Part shown: positions 60,759 through 64,000 of the stretch, in pieces | How the letters are laid out: every line of letters begins with the position of its first letter | How positions within the stretch are numbered: the stretch's first letter is position 1 | Assembly: GCA_039821605.1 (NCBI GenBank) | Contig: JBCBNV010000004.1 | Coordinates: 1-64,000, forward strand | Direction: 5' to 3' | DNA length: 64,000 bases | DNA from: CALBPI01 sp039821605 | GTDB lineage: Bacteria; Pseudomonadota; Gammaproteobacteria; Steroidobacterales; Woeseiaceae | Program-made: the position numbers and the translations under genes | Notes under the pieces: generated by a model | The model's input: only the letters and a program-made list of their open reading frames with translations | The model's database searches: none | Told to the model about the DNA's origin: nothing

Positions 60759-61148
60759 CTAGCCCTGCTTGTTGAGCAGGTCGCGAATCTCTGTCAGCAA
60801 TTTCTCTTCGGCAGAAGGCTCGGGCGGCTTTGCGGGCGCCTCTTCTTCCTGCTTCTGCATCTTGTTCATGCCCTTGACGACCATGAAGATCGCGAACGCG
60901 ACGATGATGAAATTGATCACGGCGTTGATGAATACGCCGAGCTTGATCGCCGCCGCTTCGGGATCGTCACTCAGCGGAATGACAATGTCGCTGAAATCGA
61001 TGCCGCTCATCAGGACGCCGATGGGCGGCATGATCACGTCAGCAACGAGTGATTTAACGATGGCGCCAAAGGCGGCACCGATGACAATCCCCACGGCCAT
61101 GTCGACGACATTGCCGCGCATGGCGAACTTCTTGAACTCTTGTAACAC
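60759..61148 (-). CDS. mscL: Large-conductance mechanosensitive channel MscL
   Basis: 129-residue MscL, an emergency valve in hypoosmotic shock. EFKKFAMRGNVVDMAVGIVIGAAFGAIVKSLVADVIMPPIG is the gate helix; the second helix is INAVINFIIVAFAIFMVV and the C-terminal bundle EEKLLTEIRDLLNKQG. GTG at 61148 was chosen because AGGAGG is 7 nt upstream and this gives the standard N-terminus; an 11-residue extension would be non-homologous. Confidence 0.95.
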   Translation of the reverse strand: MLQEFKKFAMRGNVVDMAVGIVIGAAFGAIVKSLVADVIMPPIGVLMSGIDFSDIVIPLSDDPEAAAIKLGVFINAVINFIIVAFAIFMVVKGMNKMQKQEEEAPAKPPEPSAEEKLLTEIRDLLNKQG

Positions 61149-61208
61149 AGGGTCCCCTCCTACATTCGTGGCACTTGCCACGCGCGGAAGTGTAGTCGAA
61201 AACCGCAG

Positions 61209-61790
61209 TTACGCGCCCGCATAGTGGCGTGCGCCCGGGCGGCGTCGGCGCTCCGTTCTGATCTCGCAGGCGGGGCAGATGTGCAGATCGAGGTCGTAGC
61301 GATCGCGCACGTACTGGCTGTCGCAGCGGTCGCAGTCCCCGAGCGTGAGATCGTCGTCACGCGCCAGGGCCACGAGCAGCGCCCAGGCCCACTCGAAGCT
61401 GTAGAGGGGACGGGCGTAGACGGCCTGGTAGCTGTCGAATGCGGCGCAGAAGTGCTCGCCGACGGGCACGTCCGGGCTCGACCAGGTGGCGCTGAAGCCC
61501 GTGCCGTCAACCTTGATGAGCCCGTGCAGCACGAACAGGTTCATGAGGGTCGTCGCCTGCAGCTGGTGGTTCGCATTGCGCACAAAGCGAGCGGTTTGCT
61601 GCGGCGACTTGCCGCGTCGCCGCCGGACCCGGTTGCCGCCACGATCCGTGAAGTAGCGGCTGCAGAGTTTGCGGATGCGGTCGTCCGAAAGCCCCGTGCA
61701 GCGCTTGATCGTGTTGGTTCGGGCCTCGCGCTGGATCATGGCCAGCGCCAGATCCGTCCGCGCGCGCTCACGACTGTAAATCTCGCTCAT
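61209..61790 (-). CDS. FlhC-like transcriptional regulator
   Basis: 193 residues, the length of FlhC. The N-terminal helical half resembles FlhC (about 5-60), and four Cys (153, 156, 172, 175 in CDRC and CPAC) match the FlhC zinc site, with spacing 3-16-3 (3-17-3 in E. coli). The C-terminus is Arg-rich. No flagellar genes and no flhD lie in the window, so it may act outside motility. AGGAG is 6 nt upstream. It is divergent from the unknown gene at 61917 with a palindrome between them. Confidence 0.78.
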   Translation of the reverse strand: MSEIYSRERARTDLALAMIQREARTNTIKRCTGLSDDRIRKLCSRYFTDRGGNRVRRRRGKSPQQTARFVRNANHQLQATTLMNLFVLHGLIKVDGTGFSATWSSPDVPVGEHFCAAFDSYQAVYARPLYSFEWAWALLVALARDDDLTLGDCDRCDSQYVRDRYDLDLHICPACEIRTERRRRPGARHYAGA

Positions 61791-61819
61791 GTCATCTCCT
61801 AACTACCATTTATGAGCAG

Positions 61820-61840
61820 GAACGCGCATATATCGCGTTC
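61820..61840. promoter_or_regulatory. Inverted repeat between flhC-like gene and its divergent neighbour
   Basis: GAACGCG (61820-61826) and CGCGTTC (61834-61840) are perfect 7-bp complements around CATATAT. It lies 30 bp from the FlhC-like start and about 77 bp from the other, so it can control both. The spacer is AT-rich and may hold a -10 box. Confidence 0.5.
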
Positions 61841-61916
61841 GGGTGCTAATGTAGCGTGCTCCATGCTCGGCGTAAATATGTAGATTCGATCCCATATAAA
61901 GAAAAAGGAGGCCGCG

Positions 61917-62531
61917 ATGCCCATAGAGCCCAGCCTGCACCCCGCATTGCTTCACGATATTTCTGCGCTTAACCGGCGCTTCATTGCAGTGCTTGCTGCT
62001 GCTGCGCGCAACGGCCGATTCGCGGCGGAACCGGGGCTCACGCAACGCCTTTCGGCGCGGCTCGGCGGCGCCGATCCGCGTTGGCCCAATTGCCCCTTTC
62101 TGCTCTACCGCATGGTGAAAAGTGACGACACGCCGGGCAGCACACGGCTGGACGCCTACGATGCCGACGTCGCCTCGCTCGTGACCGTGACGCTCGGATT
62201 CGTCTGGCAGCTCGCGCGCGAACACCGGCCCGCAGCACGCGCGGTGACGGGCGCCGGTGACCGGTGGTGCGACGCGCTGGCGGCGATGAGCATTGCTGCG
62301 TTGCCTGCGCTGTCGAACCACCTCTCGCTGCGGCCACGGCTCGTCGATGTCCCGGGCTTTTGGCAGGACCTCGCGCGGCAGTCCGGTATTTCCGCCCTGC
62401 AGCGCGCAAGTCTGGGCGCCACGGGGATGCAGCTCATTCACGCTCGGGCCCGCCGCGATCGTGTTGCACAGGAATGGTCGCCGGGCCATCACGAGGGCCT
62501 TGTCACCTCCGGGACGGGACCCACGCAGTGA
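61917..62531 (+). CDS. Hypothetical protein, possible remote FlhD-like partner
   Basis: 204 residues, no signal or membrane segments, helical. The first 70 residues, with LLHDISALNRRFIAVLAAAAR, RLSARLGGADP and CPFLLYRMVKSDD, recall the FlhD pattern only weakly; the rest is unmatched. Perfect AAGGAGGCCGCG ribosome site. Its only clue is the divergent pairing with the FlhC-like gene. Function is not assigned. Confidence 0.5.
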   Translation: MPIEPSLHPALLHDISALNRRFIAVLAAAARNGRFAAEPGLTQRLSARLGGADPRWPNCPFLLYRMVKSDDTPGSTRLDAYDADVASLVTVTLGFVWQLAREHRPAARAVTGAGDRWCDALAAMSIAALPALSNHLSLRPRLVDVPGFWQDLARQSGISALQRASLGATGMQLIHARARRDRVAQEWSPGHHEGLVTSGTGPTQ

Positions 62532-62565
62532 CGGCGCGGGGCTGCATTCGCGATACACTAGCGGG

Positions 62566-63504
62566 ATGCATGCACTCGAGATCAAAGGGCTGACCAAGGT
62601 CTACCCGAACGGCTTCACCGCGCTCAAAGGGATCGATATCGAGGTCGAGCAAGGCGATTTTTGCGCCCTGCTCGGACCCAACGGCGCCGGCAAGACCACC
62701 ACCATTGGCATCGTCACGTCGCTTGTCTCCAAGACCAGCGGCTCGGTGCGCGTATTCGGCAACGACATCGACACGAATTTGTCTGCGGCCAAGCAGTGCA
62801 TCGGACTGGTGCCTCAGGAAATCAACCTGAACCTGTTCGAGAAGGTGCAGAACACGCTCATGCACCAGGCCGGTTACTACGGCATACCGCGCCGCGTGGC
62901 GCTCGAACGCGTCGAGAAGTACCTGTCCGAACTCAAGCTCTGGGACCGGCGCAACGATATTTCGCGCAATCTGTCGGGCGGCATGAAGCGCCGGCTCATG
63001 ATCGCGCGTGCGCTCGTGCACGAACCGCGTCTGCTCATTCTCGACGAACCGACGGCGGGCGTGGACATCGAGATCCGCCGCTCGATGTGGTCGTTCCTGC
63101 AGAACATCAATGCCAACGGCACCACGATCATTCTGACGACGCATTACCTCGAGGAGGCAGAAACGCTCTGCCGCAACATCGCGATCATCGACAAGGGCGA
63201 AATCGTGGAAGACACCTCGATGGCCGAATTGCTGCGCAAACTGAAGCGCGAGGTTTTCGTACTGAGCACCCGAGAAGCCCTGGAAGCGCCGCCGTCGCTG
63301 CCCGAGTTTGAAGTCGCCCTGCGTCCCGATGGCGATCTTGAGGTCACGATGCAGCGCGCCCAGTCGCTGAACCGCATGTTCGCGGCGCTCGGTGAGCGCG
63401 GCGTCACCGTGGAATCCATGCGCAACAAGTCCAATCGACTCGAGGAGCTGTTCATGAACCTCGTCGAGTCGAAGCAGTCGGCGGAGGCGGCTCACGATGA
63501 ATGA
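62566..63504 (+). CDS. yadG: ABC-2 exporter ATP-binding protein (YadG-like)
   Basis: 312 residues. Walker A GPNGAGKT at 37-44, Q-loop PQEINLNLFEKV, signature LSGGMKRR near 137, Walker B LLILDEPTAGVD near 156 and His-loop TTHYLEEAE near 191, then a C-terminal domain to 312. It pairs with the overlapping permease (8 bp). The E. coli YadG/YadH pair is similar. The substrate is unknown. Confidence 0.9.
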   Translation: MHALEIKGLTKVYPNGFTALKGIDIEVEQGDFCALLGPNGAGKTTTIGIVTSLVSKTSGSVRVFGNDIDTNLSAAKQCIGLVPQEINLNLFEKVQNTLMHQAGYYGIPRRVALERVEKYLSELKLWDRRNDISRNLSGGMKRRLMIARALVHEPRLLILDEPTAGVDIEIRRSMWSFLQNINANGTTIILTTHYLEEAETLCRNIAIIDKGEIVEDTSMAELLRKLKREVFVLSTREALEAPPSLPEFEVALRPDGDLEVTMQRAQSLNRMFAALGERGVTVESMRNKSNRLEELFMNLVESKQSAEAAHDE

Positions 63505-64000
63505 GTCGACCACCATGCAGCGGCACTGGATCGCATTCTCGACGATCGTGCGCAAAGAGTACGTCCGCGTCGTGCGGATTTGGGTGCAGACGATCGTGCC
63601 ACCCGCGATCACAATGACGCTCTACTTCTTGATTTTCGGCACACTCATCGGCAGCCGCATCGGCCAGATGGACGGCTACGGCTACATGCAGTTCATTGCG
63701 CCCGGCCTCATCATGATGAGCGTCATCACGAACTCCTACGGCAACGTCGTCTCCTCGTTCTTCGGCGCCAAGTTCCAGCGTCACATCGAAGAGATGCTCG
63801 TCTCGCCCGTACCCAACGCGATCATCATCCTGGGCCACGTCGCCGGCGGCGTGGTGCGCGGGCTCATGGTGGGCACGCTCGTGGCGGCCGTCGCGCTGGC
63901 CTTTACCAGGCTCGACATCAAGTACCCGCTGATCATGCTCTCGATGGTGGTGCTGACATCGATTGTGTTTTCGCTCGCGGGCTTCATCAACGCGATATTT
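63497..64000 (+). CDS. yadH: ABC-2 type permease (YadH-like), partial at window edge
   Basis: First 168 residues of an ABC-2 membrane protein, cut by the window end. MNESTTMQRHWIAFSTIVRKEYVRVVRI is the cytoplasmic N-terminus, then a first membrane helix VPPAITMTLYFLIFG, the conserved QFIAPGLIMMSVITNSYGNVVSSFFGAKFQRHIEEMLVSPVP and further helices. It starts 8 bp before the end of the ATPase gene. Confidence 0.88.
   Translation, partial: MNESTTMQRHWIAFSTIVRKEYVRVVRIWVQTIVPPAITMTLYFLIFGTLIGSRIGQMDGYGYMQFIAPGLIMMSVITNSYGNVVSSFFGAKFQRHIEEMLVSPVPNAIIILGHVAGGVVRGLMVGTLVAAVALAFTRLDIKYPLIMLSMVVLTSIVFSLAGFINAIF

Noticed and set aside
1..64000. CRISPR array, prophage, integron or insertion sequence
   Set aside because: No regularly spaced repeats, transposase, integrase or phage genes were recognised.

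Overview
The window is about 64 kb of GC-rich, tightly packed bacterial chromosome with no gap over 300 bp between genes. The gene families point to a gammaproteobacterium: divergent tesA and ybbA-ybbP, OxyR with its redox cysteines, a polA-engB-cytochrome c4-dsbA neighbourhood as in pseudomonads, LptM, a FlhC-like protein, TonB receptors and a transcarbamylase-type arginine operon of the Xanthomonas/Bacteroidetes kind. The GC content, environmental TonB/acyl-CoA catabolism and arg operon suggest a lineage near Xanthomonadales, Woeseiales or Steroidobacterales. That placement is inference, not demonstrated. No rRNA, tRNA, CRISPR array, insertion sequence or prophage was recognised.

Layout. 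1-156 holds a REP-like repeat. 157-5828 is lipid and envelope: tesA-fadD, divergent from ybbA-ybbP. 5832-10107 is a minus-strand operon: glycerate-type dehydrogenase, photolyase, oxyR, membrane protein. 10156-13487 has YcgN, a nitroreductase, a small protein, a bicupin with a His tail and a GntR/UTRA regulator. 13576-20217 has a lipoprotein, a lipocalin-like protein, an aconitase-superfamily pair (LeuCD-like) coupled to a secreted DUF1838 protein, and a MscS channel. 20214-26659 has a FAD oxidase, a membrane protein and a CurA-like reductase in one operon, then a PhnD-like binding protein coupled to a GGDEF/EAL protein. 26786-35511 is a catabolic block: dienelactone hydrolase, nitrilase-like protein, VOC protein, MFS permease, acyl-CoA ligase, amidohydrolase, HMG-CoA-lyase-type enzyme, CaiB CoA-transferase. 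35515-42571 has YciI, NnrU, TPR/2OG oxygenase, a TonB receptor, a SnoaL-like protein and a phytoene-dehydrogenase-like flavoprotein. 42709-51017 has a degenerate HD-GYP protein, an L,D-transpeptidase, DsbA, cytochrome c4, EngB, an sRNA candidate, PolA, LptM and a thioesterase. 51076-59167 is the arginine operon argR-argG-[P-loop protein]-argC-argD-argF'-argB-argH. 59267-64000 has an esterase, NRDE protein, MscL, FlhC-like regulator with a divergent partner, and an ABC-2 exporter cut by the window edge.

How it fits together. An identical AT-rich 11-mer, at the heart of a 16-bp palindrome, lies in front of the LeuCD-like operon, the CurA-like operon and between the HMG-CoA-lyase operon and the CoA-transferase; a one-mismatch copy precedes the TonB receptor. 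These scattered genes therefore look like one regulon for uptake and CoA-dependent breakdown of an unidentified acid.

The arginine operon makes N-acyl intermediates, but no N-acetylglutamate synthase is encoded in it and ArgB lacks the fused GNAT domain. Instead it carries an unexplained P-loop protein, and its transcarbamylase has Ala at the residue that separates acetyl- from succinyl-ornithine specificity. Between polA and engB, where Spot 42 or ErsA sits in relatives, there is a candidate sRNA with an extracytoplasmic-sigma-type promoter, a C-rich anti-Shine-Dalgarno loop and a strong terminator.
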